Positions 51,578-60,249 are shown, numbered from the stretch's first letter. The stretch is DNA of 64,000 nt from DATKKG01 sp035543015 (GCA_035543015.1 DATKKG010000063.1:15796-79795), one strand, 5' to 3'. The notes: generated by a model not told the origin, from the letters alone. Translations and numbers: made by a program.

Positions 51578-52630
51578 CTAGTCGACCGAAGTCCTCAGAG
51601 GGAGGGTCATCTTCTCGACGTCGGTGAGGCTGTCGTAGTACTCCTTCATCCAGGGGAGTATGTCCCTGCCCACGAGGTGGAGGAAGCGGTGCTCGTTGGG
51701 GGACGCGCTGTGGATGTAGACGCGGTTGAAGCCCATCTTCAGGAACTCGCCCAGCCTCTTGATGATGTCGTCCGAGTTGTCCGTAATGAGCCAGGTCTTC
51801 TTGATCCCCTCCAGCGCCTCGGGCCCAACGTTGGCCTCCAGCTCCCTGGGGTCTGAGATGTTCTCGCGGATATCCTTCGGGATGGCAGTGGGGGCCCAGT
51901 ATGACGCGGACTTGAAGGCCCTGTCGTAGTCCACATCGTAGGAGACCTTGAACTCGAGGCAGGTGCCCAGCTTCGAGGGGTCCTTACCTGCCGCCACGGC
52001 AGCCTCCTGCATGGACTTCAGTATGGAGATGTGGTTCTCGAGCCCCCTCGGGTTGGTCAGGATGCCGTCCCCCAGGCGGCCGGCGAGGGCCGCCACCTTC
52101 TCGTTGGCGGTGGCGAGGTAGATCGGTATCTTCTTCTTGGGAGGGGTGTAGAGTTTCGCGTTCGAGAGCTTGTAGTACTTCCCGTCGAAGTTCACGAAGT
52201 CACCCTTCCAGAGGAGTTGGATTATCTCGACGGCTTCCTCAAGCATCGCTATCCTTTCGCTCGCCTTGGGCCAGCTGAACCCCAGAGGGACTTCATTCAT
52301 CTTGTGGCCCGTGCCCAGCGTGATGAAGATCCTGCCTGGGAACAGGTAGTCGAGGGTGGCGAAGGCTTGGGCGACTATGGCGGGGTGATAGCGCTCTGTG
52401 GGCGTCGTGACGGCCGTTCCCACTTCGGTGCTCCTCGTCTGGCTGGCAGCCGCCGCCATCCAGACCCACGGAAAGACGGCCTGGCCATCCTTGTCCCTCC
52501 AGGGGAGGAAGTGATCGCTCACCGCGATCATGTCGAATCCGACGACCTCTGCCTCCTTGGCGTACTGGATTAGAAGATCGGGATTGTGCTGCTCCGCGGC
52601 AGCCCAGTACCCCACCCTCAGCTTAGGCAC
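51578..52630 (-). CDS. F420-dependent LLM oxidoreductase (Fgd-like)
   Basis: 350-residue luciferase-like enzyme close to the F420-dependent glucose-6-phosphate dehydrogenase group. Family landmarks are FDMIAVSDHFLPW near 32-44, GTAVTTPTERYHPA near 70-83 and the TLGTGHKMNEVPLG segment. It may oxidise a sugar phosphate or alcohol using F420. The convergent SIS gene one base away suggests a shared sugar-phosphate context, which is inference. ATG at 52630. Confidence 0.82.
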   Translation of the reverse strand: MPKLRVGYWAAAEQHNPDLLIQYAKEAEVVGFDMIAVSDHFLPWRDKDGQAVFPWVWMAAAASQTRSTEVGTAVTTPTERYHPAIVAQAFATLDYLFPGRIFITLGTGHKMNEVPLGFSWPKASERIAMLEEAVEIIQLLWKGDFVNFDGKYYKLSNAKLYTPPKKKIPIYLATANEKVAALAGRLGDGILTNPRGLENHISILKSMQEAAVAAGKDPSKLGTCLEFKVSYDVDYDRAFKSASYWAPTAIPKDIRENISDPRELEANVGPEALEGIKKTWLITDNSDDIIKRLGEFLKMGFNRVYIHSASPNEHRFLHLVGRDILPWMKEYYDSLTDVEKMTLPLRTSVD

Positions 52631-52752
52631 GAGCTTTCCACGCGGGCGCTAGGTAGATATGCTTTTGGTCGGGGCTGGTCCCCGCGAGAGGTCAAAGCCG
52701 GCGGCGTCGAAAAAGGATATTCGTCGGAGGGACGACGCTAGACGCAAGCGCC

Positions 52753-53505
52753 ATGAATGAAGGCCCTGAATACGGCAATTGGGTCTCGCTGAGGCTCGTC
52801 TACCTCCCGGCGGCGGCCGCCGTTGCTTCGCTCGCGGCCTCGTTTGCGAGCCCGCTGTTCCTGGCCCCGGCGGCCATCTTCCTTGTGGCGGCAGCCTACT
52901 TCGCCTATGCCCGCCGCCTTTTCTCGGCGCGGGGTGGGGATGTCCAGAGGACCGTCCGTGCCCTCGTTCTTGAGAATCTCGACTGGGAGGGGGAAGGGCG
53001 GGCGCTCGACATAGGGTGTGGCAACGGAGCCCTGGCGATAATGCTGGCCAAGGAGCTTCCTTCGGCAAGGGTCATGGGCATAGACTTCTGGGGGGAGAGA
53101 TGGGAGTACTCAAAGGAGGCGTGCGAGAGGAACTCCGCGGCCGAAGGGGTGGGAGGAAGGACCGAATTCATGAAGGCGAGCGCTTCAGCCCTCCCCTTCG
53201 AGGACGGTTTCTTCGACGCGGCCGTTAGCAACCTTGTGTTCCACGAGGTCGCTGACGCATCCGACAAGAGGGAAGTCTTGAGAGAGGCGCTTCGGGTCGT
53301 CCGGAAGGGAGGGAAGTTCTCGTTCCAGGACTTGTTCCTGATGGAGAGGACCTATGGTGATATCGATGACCTGTTGAGAACTGTGAGAAGTTGGGGAGTG
53401 AAAAGGGTCGAATTCATACGCACCGGGGACTCGGCCTTCGTCCCCGGGGCCCTGAGACTCCCGTTCATGCTTGGGACCCTGGGAATCATTCACGGAGAGA
53501 AGTGA
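52753..53505 (+). CDS. Membrane-anchored SAM-dependent methyltransferase
   Basis: 250 residues. Two hydrophobic stretches near 15-52 anchor the protein, and a class I methyltransferase domain follows with motif I LDIGCGNG (85-92), VMGIDFWG and a late DLFLMERTYGDIDD. The substrate, perhaps a lipid or quinone, is not known. ATG at 52753. Confidence 0.82.
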   Translation: MNEGPEYGNWVSLRLVYLPAAAAVASLAASFASPLFLAPAAIFLVAAAYFAYARRLFSARGGDVQRTVRALVLENLDWEGEGRALDIGCGNGALAIMLAKELPSARVMGIDFWGERWEYSKEACERNSAAEGVGGRTEFMKASASALPFEDGFFDAAVSNLVFHEVADASDKREVLREALRVVRKGGKFSFQDLFLMERTYGDIDDLLRTVRSWGVKRVEFIRTGDSAFVPGALRLPFMLGTLGIIHGEK

Positions 53506-53624
53506 GAGCGATCCCGAAAGCGAAATAACGCGGACCCTCCATCTCTCCCCCGTCGGGCGAAGGCGTTGCGACCTCCGGATCGGCCAGGGCAATCCATCGA
53601 ATTCCGCAGGAGGGGAGGCCCTAG

Positions 53625-54644
53625 TTGAGCGGGTCTCCTTCGAGCAGGCGCGCGTCCCCCGAGGCCGCACGACCGCTGCATTCCGATTCGCCGGACCTCC
53701 CGCTCTACTCTCGGTTCCTTGACCTGATTTCGGACCGCGACACATACGAAGTGCACACGGTCAAGGAGTTCGACAGCGCTTACGATCCGGCCAGGGTCAA
53801 CGTCCTCCTCAGGCACGATGTAGACTACTCGGATGGGCTGGACATGGCCACCATGGACTATGAAAGAGGTTTCAGGAGCACGAACTACCTGCGGGTTTAC
53901 TCCGACCTGATACCGACCGCGCGCCCCGAGTACAGGATAGAGGACGTTGCCCCCGCTTGGCAGAGATTGGTGAATAAGGGCGGACTTGAAATCGGGTATC
54001 ACTATGACGTCATGGACGAGACGACGGTGGGGCTGACCAGGCCGACAGACTTGGGCATGGCGAGGGAGCTCTTTGGCAGCAACCTCTCGTATCTGAGAGG
54101 GTTCTTCGACATAAGGACCGTGTCGGCCCACGGAGGCAACTACAACTACCTCTACGAGAGCGGTGAATACGAGCGAAAGCTGAACCTGGAGCCCTTCGGC
54201 GTCGTATCGGCGTCCTTCCTGCCCTTCAGCAGGATTCCGCCCGAACGGCATTCATACAGGTCCGACGTGGACGGCAGGCTGGAGTATCTTAGGGACGGCC
54301 TGCTGAAGATGGATGCCGGTGACGTGGTGCAGGTGCTCGTGCATCCCTTCGCTAAGCGATGGCTGGTCTCTGTGGACGACCCGGCTTCGGACGGCGGGAT
54401 CGCTTCGGACCGGGGCGGCACATCGACATCCTCCGGCATCTCGCCGGTGTCCTCCCAGGCGCCCGCCGTGTCGGGAGGAAGGGCTTCCGCGGCGGCCTCG
54501 AATCTGACGGTGAGCAGCCCGTCGACATCAGCCGGCGGAATCGACCTCAGGTTGGGCTTTCTGGCCCTCGCCCCCGCATTCGTCCTCGCCCTTGCGGTCT
54601 GGAGGTACAAGAGAGGCCTCAGGGCTGTCGGGAAAGACGGCTGA
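53625..54644 (+). CDS. Polysaccharide deacetylase-like protein with C-terminal membrane anchor
   Basis: 339 residues. A NodB-like barrel shows LLRHDVDYSD (His64, Asp65, Asp67), IGYHYD, SAHGGN and LVHPF, resembling the metal and base residues of carbohydrate esterase family 4. A Ser/Thr/Pro-rich linker (about 265-305) leads to one membrane helix near 309-325 and a basic tail. No N-terminal signal is seen, so topology is uncertain. A stop codon precedes TTG 53625; AGGAGGGGAGG is upstream. Confidence 0.72.
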   Translation: MSGSPSSRRASPEAARPLHSDSPDLPLYSRFLDLISDRDTYEVHTVKEFDSAYDPARVNVLLRHDVDYSDGLDMATMDYERGFRSTNYLRVYSDLIPTARPEYRIEDVAPAWQRLVNKGGLEIGYHYDVMDETTVGLTRPTDLGMARELFGSNLSYLRGFFDIRTVSAHGGNYNYLYESGEYERKLNLEPFGVVSASFLPFSRIPPERHSYRSDVDGRLEYLRDGLLKMDAGDVVQVLVHPFAKRWLVSVDDPASDGGIASDRGGTSTSSGISPVSSQAPAVSGGRASAAASNLTVSSPSTSAGGIDLRLGFLALAPAFVLALAVWRYKRGLRAVGKDG

Positions 54645-54671
54645 CGTCATCTATTCCGGCACGGAAAGCGG

Positions 54672-55154
54672 TTATCGCGTGCGCGAGGTGGCTAGAGCGC
54701 CCAGCTTCTTCCCCAGCTCCTCGAAGTCATCCTCCATGCCGGGCTTGAGCGAAGTGCCACCGGGAGCGTCGGCGGGGCCCTTGCCGACGATGAAGGCCGA
54801 AGCCCTGGGCATGACGACCGTGCCTCCCATCTCCTTCAGCTTGCCTTCGATGTACTTGGCCGCGCTGCCGGACAGGCGGTTGTCTATCCTCGTGTCGAAG
54901 GCGAAACACATCTTGCCATGAAGGTCGATTCCCTTCAGGGAGCTGAAGAAGTCCTTCATCGGTTTCGAGGCAGTGAACGCCATCGTTGGAGCACCGACGG
55001 CAACCAGCTCGTGCGCCAGCAGATCCGACGCGTGGACCAGTTTCACGTTGGCGCAATCGACCTCGACCGACGATCCGCTGAGACCCTCGGCGAGGGCCAT
55101 GGCGATCTTCTCGGTATTCCCGTATAGGGTGTCGTAGACGACGATGGCTTTCAT
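54672..55154 (-). CDS. Flavodoxin family protein
   Basis: 160 residues from ATG at 55154 (MKAIVVYDTLYGNTEKIA), with the FMN phosphate loop DTLYGNT. The second FMN loop is GAPTMAF. It likely carries electrons. GATAAAGC on the minus strand (55179-55186) lies 25-32 bases upstream, so the mRNA is probably leaderless and a longer N-terminus is not needed. Confidence 0.88.
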   Translation of the reverse strand: MKAIVVYDTLYGNTEKIAMALAEGLSGSSVEVDCANVKLVHASDLLAHELVAVGAPTMAFTASKPMKDFFSSLKGIDLHGKMCFAFDTRIDNRLSGSAAKYIEGKLKEMGGTVVMPRASAFIVGKGPADAPGGTSLKPGMEDDFEELGKKLGALATSRTR

Positions 55155-55189
55155 CACGACGTTCCTATGATGTTGCACGCTTTATCGTT

Positions 55190-55546
55190 TTGCATGTGAA
55201 CCCGAGCCGTCTGTCCCGCGTGCGTTCCAGGGACTCCTGTGGGTTGGAGACCTCGGGCAAGGGATGTCGGAGACCAGCGCATCGGAGAAAAGGCACCCGT
55301 GACCCAGACAAAACGATTCCCGTTTGCGAGGCATGCGGGAAGACAGTGAAAGACCTGAGGAGGCACCGGTCCAGGGGACGATGCGGTGCTCGTGGCGGAA
55401 AGAAAGGAGGCATGCTCGCCCGCTACGTCCCGGGCACCCCGGAACACCGCCTAGCATTGGACTCCAAGACGTTCGCCTACATGGGCGACGACGCTTCCGT
55501 CGACTTCACACCCGCCCGGAAGCGGATGGCCTACGAGAAACCTTAG
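55190..55546 (+). CDS. Small protein with a C2HC-type zinc finger
   Basis: Up to 118 residues, unrecognised except for one zinc knuckle: Cys46-Cys49 (CEAC), His59 and Cys65, in the order C-x2-C-x9-H-x5-C. The surroundings are very basic (KTVKDLRRHRSRGRC), suggesting nucleic-acid binding. The start is uncertain: TTG 55190, GTG 55196 or a later codon. It shares a TATA region with flavodoxin. Confidence 0.5.
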   Translation: MHVNPSRLSRVRSRDSCGLETSGKGCRRPAHRRKGTRDPDKTIPVCEACGKTVKDLRRHRSRGRCGARGGKKGGMLARYVPGTPEHRLALDSKTFAYMGDDASVDFTPARKRMAYEKP

Positions 55547-55586
55547 AGAGATTGGCGGGCAAGGCTCCAGCTGACTCGCGCCCTCT

Positions 55587-56582
55587 TCAGTATCCTCGCT
55601 TCTTGCCCACTACGTTGACCAGCTTCCTTCCGTCGATGTAGTTCCTCAAGTTCCTGCAGAAGACGGCCGTCGCCCGTTCGAAGTAGTCCTCCATGGAACC
55701 CGAGATGTGCGGGCTGAGGATCACGTTGTCGAGGTCCCAGAGCCTGCTCTCCGGAGGAAGAGGCTCGGTGGAGAAGACGTCCAGACCGGCGCCCGCGATC
55801 CTCTTCTCTTCGAGCGCCCTAACGAGGGCGTCTTCGTCGATGACCTTGCCGCGGGCCACATTGATGATGTAGGCACTAGGTTTCATCAGCCTGAGCTCCC
55901 TGTCGCCTATGAGCCCTTTCGTTTCGGCGGTTAGGGGCACACAGATGACGACGTAGTCGCTCTCGGAGAGGAGCTTCGGCAGCTCAGCCGGGGGAAGGAG
56001 GGCGTCGACGTAGCGCGCGGATTTCGGTCGCCTCACCGACCTCTCCGTGGCCATCACCCTCATGCCGAAGGCCTTCGCCAGGCGGGCGACCTCCTTCCCG
56101 ATGTGGCCCAGCCCGACGATGCCAACGGTCTTGGAGCGCAGGACGGTGACTCCCAGACGCTGCCACTGCTTCTGCTGCTTGAGCTGAAAGCAGAGCGGAG
56201 CCTGCTTGGAGAACATCAGCATAAGCTGGAGGACGAACTCGCCGATGGGTGTGGCGTGGATGCCGCTGACGGTGGTGAACACGACCGAGCTCGCGCGCAT
56301 CTCGTCAGTGAGGAACCCGTCCACGCCGGCGGAGGTCACCTGGACCCACTTCAGCCGCGGGGTCCTGGCGAACACGTATGTTGGGAGGCCGAATCCATAG
56401 ATCACCTCGGCCTCCTTCAGGAGAGAGTCGGACTCCTTGTCGAAGATGCCTTCGCCATGTTCGGACGAGCCCAGTCCCACGGCTTCGGCCACCTCCACCC
56501 TCGGACTGACCTCCCTGATCTTCCCCAGCAGCTCTTCGCCTATTGGGATCGTGACCAGCACCTTGACGGGCTCCCCGGGCAT
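55587..56582 (-). CDS. D-2-hydroxyacid dehydrogenase
   Basis: 331-residue NAD(P)-dependent dehydrogenase. It has GLGHIG near 156-161 in the Rossmann fold, then INVARGKVIDEDAL with the catalytic Arg nearby and the ILSPHISG His. The substrate (glyoxylate, hydroxypyruvate or phosphoglycerate) is open; there is no ACT domain, which argues against SerA. A GTTTATAGG box (56609-56614) lies 27 bases upstream, so the mRNA is leaderless. Confidence 0.88.
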   Translation of the reverse strand: MPGEPVKVLVTIPIGEELLGKIREVSPRVEVAEAVGLGSSEHGEGIFDKESDSLLKEAEVIYGFGLPTYVFARTPRLKWVQVTSAGVDGFLTDEMRASSVVFTTVSGIHATPIGEFVLQLMLMFSKQAPLCFQLKQQKQWQRLGVTVLRSKTVGIVGLGHIGKEVARLAKAFGMRVMATERSVRRPKSARYVDALLPPAELPKLLSESDYVVICVPLTAETKGLIGDRELRLMKPSAYIINVARGKVIDEDALVRALEEKRIAGAGLDVFSTEPLPPESRLWDLDNVILSPHISGSMEDYFERATAVFCRNLRNYIDGRKLVNVVGKKRGY

Positions 56583-56616
56583 CCTGCCCTACGCGAGGCG
56601 TCCGAACCTATAAACC

Positions 56617-56953
56617 ATGAACCAAATACCTGCCCGGCTGAGGAGGGTCAAGCTTCGGCCTCGGGGCCTTCCGGACTTCCCTTCATCAGGAGAGAAGCGA
56701 AAGCGTGAGCCCGACCACCAGCAGCCATCAATCGTGTAAAGATGAACCGGTCAGCCCATTTCTTCGTAGTTCCAAGCCCGCGTCTGAGACTGGCGCTTGA
56801 TGACCTTGCTTTATCTTCTTTCAGCAATCATTCCCCGGGAACAGCCTAGTCCACGGCCCCTCCGTTATCTCGTTCCAACCTTCAATTGTCTGAACGATTC
56901 CGCGAGTCATCTCGAAAAGACATAATTACGGCACCACGAATACATCTTCGACT
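56617..56953. other. Intergenic stretch with one dispersed repeat
   Basis: About 340 bases without a convincing gene. It contains repeat copy A (56764-56786) and, at its right end, CATAATTA near 56929, a possible TATA box for the following 53-residue gene. Short hydrophobic minus-strand ORFs here are antisense artefacts. Confidence 0.4.
56764..56786 (+). repeat. Dispersed repeat copy A
   Basis: CTTCGTAGTTCCAAGCCCG continues with CGTC. It matches the consensus CTTCGCAGGTCCAAGCCCAC(GCC) at most positions and is the most diverged copy. Confidence 0.5.
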
Positions 56954-57115
56954 TTGTCCAATCATGCGCTGGAAGAAGAGAAACTGAGGAAACTGTACGA
57001 CCAAGCGCGCGCGCAAGGAAACAAGAAGAAGAAAAAGGAATACAAGGATAAGATAGCCGAACTGAACCGACTCCGCAAGTCCGAAAAGCGTGAAAGCAAG
57101 AAATCGAAAGAGTAG
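56954..57115 (+). CDS. Small lysine-rich coiled-coil protein
   Basis: 53 residues from TTG 56954, ending KRESKKSKE. It is almost entirely helix-forming and strongly basic (EEEKLRKLYDQARAQGN, then five Lys, then KIAELNRLRK). It may bind nucleic acid. CATAATTA about 25 bases upstream would give a leaderless mRNA. I do not recognise a family. Its antisense reads as a false hydrophobic ORF. Confidence 0.42.
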   Translation: MSNHALEEEKLRKLYDQARAQGNKKKKKEYKDKIAELNRLRKSEKRESKKSKE

Positions 57116-57165
57116 AGTCTCCCAGAGCCTTCCCTGCTCGCAAGCCAAGACCGAGATGAATCCGT

Positions 57166-57188
57166 CTTCGCTGCCCCAAGCCCACGCC
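57166..57188 (+). repeat. Dispersed repeat copy B
   Basis: CTTCGCTGCCCCAAGCCCAC continues GCC; 50 bases after the small basic gene. Confidence 0.55.
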
Positions 57189-57202
57189 AGAAGGGCGGCA
57201 AA

Positions 57203-57442
57203 TCACCAGCGGAAAACAAGGAGGGGACCCCAAGACCCGCTTGGTGGGCTGATGCAAATGGCGTTGGCTGCCGGTTTGTCGGTGTACTGCCACCAAGACA
57301 CTCCAAATCCCAGCAGTCGCACACCCACGGAATCCCACTCGTTCACACAGGAATTGAACGTATGAATCACGGGAAGAGACACTGCTAGGAGAATCAGGAC
57401 AGCGCTGGCAGCGACGACGAGTTCCATCCTTTGCATCTCCAT
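57203..57442 (-). CDS. Small membrane or secreted protein, unknown
   Basis: 79 residues. A hydrophobic N-terminal helix (about 8-26, VVAASAVLILLAVSLPV) works as an anchor or signal peptide. The rest is short, with two Cys and two adjacent Trp (VSWWQYTD). TGTATTTCTA on the minus strand near 57466 is a plausible TATA box. No family recognised; its composition is unlike the GC-rich shadow ORFs. Confidence 0.42.
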   Translation of the reverse strand: MEMQRMELVVAASAVLILLAVSLPVIHTFNSCVNEWDSVGVRLLGFGVSWWQYTDKPAANAICISPPSGSWGPLLVFRW

Positions 57443-57599
57443 ACCGATTCTGCTGTCTCGTCCAGCTAGAAATACATTCCCGAGCTGGCCTATCCCAGGC
57501 CAATCAACCAGTTGTTCTCAACAAGATTAAGGTGATTAAACAGTGTTTACAACTGAAATCTTATCAAGTTGAAATTCCTATGCACACTAAGCAAGGAAT
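57443..57599. other. AT-rich island
   Basis: From about 57480 the sequence is clearly richer in A and T than the rest of the window (AAGATTAAGGTGATTAAACA, with GTTG...CAAC inverted arms). It carries no gene that I see. It could be a scar of an insertion or a regulatory region. Confidence 0.4.
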
Positions 57600-57959
57600 T
57601 TGACGGGCGCCAGCTATGGCTACGAAGAATGGATCGCTTCCTACCCTAAGGCTGGCACCAAGGGCGTCTGCGAGTCAGGCGTCAAGGCCTACCTTCGGCA
57701 CGTTTGCCGTGACTCCAAGACACCCGTAGAGGACGAGGCCCACCCCGAAGAGCTTCACGACCCCACGACCAAGGGGAGGCTCCAGGGGGGGTCGAAGGCG
57801 CCACTGCCGCACTCATCTGCCTCTGTTCGGGGTGAGTGCTGTTTATGTCCAACGCGGTGGACGATTGGAACAGTTCCCCCGAACGAGGCGGCCGTGGCCT
57901 CGTCCCCGCCTTCGAAGGGACTACGTTCTGGGGAGGACCGTTTAAGTATCCAACCTTGA
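57600..57959 (+). CDS. Doubtful ORF, start resembles an integrase core-binding region
   Basis: 119 residues from TTG. The opening YEEWIASYPKAGTKG...AYLRHV vaguely resembles the N-terminal helical domain of tyrosine recombinases, but no catalytic residues follow and the second half has little structure. It could be a gene remnant or a chance ORF. Confidence 0.25.
   Translation: MTGASYGYEEWIASYPKAGTKGVCESGVKAYLRHVCRDSKTPVEDEAHPEELHDPTTKGRLQGGSKAPLPHSSASVRGECCLCPTRWTIGTVPPNEAAVASSPPSKGLRSGEDRLSIQP
57941..57950 (+). promoter_or_regulatory. TATA box of the flippase gene
   Basis: TTTAAGTATC lies 22-31 bases before the flippase ATG, giving a leaderless mRNA. Confidence 0.5.
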
Positions 57960-57971
57960 GAGAATAGTCGC

Positions 57972-59513
57972 ATGGCCGCCCCGTCCCGCTCCACCGGGAA
58001 GGGGATGTCTTACCTCTTCCTGGGCAACGTCGTCTCCACCGTTTTGACGGCGGCGGTCGCCATCTACATGGGGAGGCTCCTGGGGCCCGCCGGCTACGGC
58101 CTCTACGCCATCGCCCTGGTCACGCCCACTTACTTGATGACACTGATTCAGCTGAGCATCCCCGCGGCGGCGACGAGATACCCGGCGAAATACAGGTCAG
58201 AGGGGGCCGAGGGGGAGGGAGTCTCCTTTCTCTATTCGATGATGCTCTTCCAGGGAGGGCTGTCCCTGGTGGCAATGGCCGTCGTCCTTCCCATGACGGG
58301 GTTCATCGCCGGCCGGCTCCTGAACAGGCCCGACGTCGCCGCCATCATCCCCATCGCGGTGGCCTCGGTCGTGGGAAATGCCCTCTTGGACACGGGCATC
58401 GCTGGATTTCAGGGGCTGAACAGGATGGGCTGGTCCGCCCGGATGCAGGTCCTTCAGGCCGTCGTGAAGGCCGTCGCGATTGTCTCCCTCATACTTCTCG
58501 GCTTCGCCGTGCGCGGGGCGGTGGCTGGTTATGCCATCTGTTTCATCGTTGCCGGAGTGGCGTGCCTGTGGCTTGCGGCAAGGCTGCATGGTGGCCTTCG
58601 ACCCCGCGATTTCGGGGCTCACCTGAAGGAGGCGCTGAAATACTCCCTCCCGCTCTACGCGGCGGGGCTTCTTGGTGGCCTGGTTGCGCCATACGAGCTC
58701 ACCCTCCTCGCCAACTATGCCGGCGACGCGGCCATAGGAGGCTACGGCGTGGCCACGAACCTGGCGGCCCTGGTGGTGCTCTTCTCCTATCCCATCTCCA
58801 CGATGATCTTCCCCCTCCTCAGCGGCCTGGCCGGGGACGAGAGGGCCCTTAGAGAGACATACGACAAAGCGGCGAGGTATGCCTCCATCTTCGTGGTCCC
58901 GGTGACGGCCGTCATGATCTCCCTGGCCTCTCCGATAGCTTCGGCTGTATACGGTAGGTCTTACTCCTTCGCGGGAGGCTATCTCATCGTACTCCTGGTG
59001 TCCTACCTCTTCGTGGGCTTCGGGAGCCTGGCCCAGGGGGCTCTCCTCAGCGGGATGGGGGAGACGAGGAAGGCCATGATCGTCAGCGCCGTGGGGTCGG
59101 TGGCGGCCATAGTAGGAAGCACGGCGCTCATACCCTTCTTCGGCGTCTACGGCGCAGCGGTGGCTACGGCGATCGACTCAGGGGTCACTGTGGTGACCGG
59201 GTGGGCGATGATACGGAGGAGGCTGGGGTCCAACGTCACCCTATCCAAGATCTGGCGGGTATACCTGGCTTCGGGGGCGGCCGCCATCCTGGTCTACCCC
59301 GTGTCGCTCCTTCCCCTTCATCCCATCTTGATTATGCTTGTCGGGGGGCTTCTGTTCCTGGCGCTGGTGGTCCCATTTATGGCCCTCATCAATGCCGTCT
59401 CCAAGGAGGATCTCGAGGCCCTCGACGCCCTGTTCAGCAGCGTGAGGCCTGTCTCATGGCTCTTCGGGATCGTCCTCGGATACTATGGTATCTTCAGTAG
59501 GGATCGGGCTTGA
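57972..59513 (+). CDS. Polysaccharide/lipid-linked glycan flippase (Wzx/MATE-like)
   Basis: 513 residues with 13-14 hydrophobic helices. The opening GMSYLFLGNVVSTVLTAAVAI and the repeated GAAVATAIDSGVTVVTGW helices are typical of the oligosaccharide flippase (MVF) superfamily. It would carry a lipid-linked sugar to the outer face of the membrane, where AglB (22314) acts. ATG at 57972. No other glycan genes are adjacent. Confidence 0.88.
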   Translation: MAAPSRSTGKGMSYLFLGNVVSTVLTAAVAIYMGRLLGPAGYGLYAIALVTPTYLMTLIQLSIPAAATRYPAKYRSEGAEGEGVSFLYSMMLFQGGLSLVAMAVVLPMTGFIAGRLLNRPDVAAIIPIAVASVVGNALLDTGIAGFQGLNRMGWSARMQVLQAVVKAVAIVSLILLGFAVRGAVAGYAICFIVAGVACLWLAARLHGGLRPRDFGAHLKEALKYSLPLYAAGLLGGLVAPYELTLLANYAGDAAIGGYGVATNLAALVVLFSYPISTMIFPLLSGLAGDERALRETYDKAARYASIFVVPVTAVMISLASPIASAVYGRSYSFAGGYLIVLLVSYLFVGFGSLAQGALLSGMGETRKAMIVSAVGSVAAIVGSTALIPFFGVYGAAVATAIDSGVTVVTGWAMIRRRLGSNVTLSKIWRVYLASGAAAILVYPVSLLPLHPILIMLVGGLLFLALVVPFMALINAVSKEDLEALDALFSSVRPVSWLFGIVLGYYGIFSRDRA

Positions 59514-59562
59514 CTGATCATTCGCTTCCGCTCTGCCTCAAGAATACCTAGAGGATGAATGG

Positions 59563-59700
59563 TTGAGGAATGTGACCTTCGAACTCAGGGAGGTCTTCTT
59601 CGACGTGGAGATCATCGGCCTTGACCCCTTCGACTGCCACATGATCACGATCCAGGTCAGGGAAGGCGGAAGTGCCGCCGTCTGGACCTATGGATGTCCC
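59563..59700 (+). pseudogene. Remnant of an RNase H-like 3'-5' exonuclease
   Basis: From TTG 59563 about 45 residues read like an exonuclease start: VFFDVEIIGLDPFDCHMI, where the DxE motif is DVE and the usual E-T/A-T-G-L-D is EIIGLD, then ITIQVREGG and VW. After about 59700 the reading frame degenerates into an unrelated Arg/Ser-rich sequence. The gene is truncated; the family normally needs more than 150 residues and further acidic motifs. Confidence 0.5.
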
Positions 59701-59863
59701 CGAGGGAGTCGGGCTCAGGAGGGAGGGTTCAGGGGGATGGGCTCGGAGCCGAGGAGCATGAGGATGGAAGTGACCCCGGAGTGGACTATCGCCACCTTGT
59801 GGGCGACCCATGCTGTGGCTCACTCACTATCATGGCTGGAGCGAGACCATTTAGCGCCTCTTC

Positions 59864-59897
59864 GTCCGGTATCGCAGGTCCAAGCCCACACCCGGAC
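59864..59897 (+). other. Hairpin around repeat copy C
   Basis: GTCCGG (59864-59869) and CCGGAC (59892-59897) enclose the repeat. About 160 bases of gene-free sequence lie on each side of it between the exonuclease remnant and the DUF2795 gene. Confidence 0.45.
59870..59892 (+). repeat. Dispersed repeat copy C
   Basis: TATCGCAGGTCCAAGCCCAC continues ACC. It is nearly identical to copy D over 18 bases (one difference). Confidence 0.6.
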
Positions 59898-60028
59898 AAA
59901 GGCGGCTTGTGTTAAGGACACTTCTTCGTGGGGGGATAGATGACCATAACACAGGACCCTGCGCGCTTGTTCCGAAGAGGATTCCTTAGAAAAGGTTATC
60001 ACCCTACCATTCAGCGCTAGCCTTCACA

Positions 60029-60226
60029 ATGTCCCAACTTTCCGAGGAACTCACGCATCTGAAACACCACGTCTCCTACCCCGCCAACAGGGCGCAGGTG
60101 GTCGCAGCTTGCAACGGTATGATGGACGTCCCCGCTTCCGACAGGGACTGGTTCTCGAAGAACCTGCCCGAGGGGACGTACAAGGCTGCCGACGACGTCG
60201 TGTCCGCGCTTCTCCGGCTCGTTTAG
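60029..60226 (+). CDS. DUF2795-like small protein
   Basis: 65 residues: LKHHVSYPANRAQVVAAC then LPEGTYKAADDVVSALLRL, the pattern of DUF2795 (small alpha-helical domain, function unknown). ATG at 60029. TTAGAAAA near 59986 is a weak TATA box. A palindrome with a T run follows at 60231. Confidence 0.65.
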   Translation: MSQLSEELTHLKHHVSYPANRAQVVAACNGMMDVPASDRDWFSKNLPEGTYKAADDVVSALLRLV

Positions 60227-60230
60227 ACTG

Positions 60231-60249
60231 TTCGGGCCGAAGTTTTTTT
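60231..60249 (+). terminator. Palindrome plus T run after the DUF2795 gene
   Basis: TTCGG (60231-60235) and CCGAA (60237-60241) with one base between, then seven T (60243-60249). The stop codon ends five bases upstream. T7 alone can terminate archaeal RNA polymerase. Confidence 0.55.

Noticed and set aside
56882..57148. Hydrophobic minus-strand ORF opposite the lysine-rich protein
   Set aside because: Antisense of Lys codons gives Phe/Leu runs, so it looks like a membrane protein by chance.
57090..57365. Plus-strand ORF of 91 codons
   Set aside because: Overlaps the basic gene and the minus-strand membrane protein; Ser/Pro/Gln-rich without structure.
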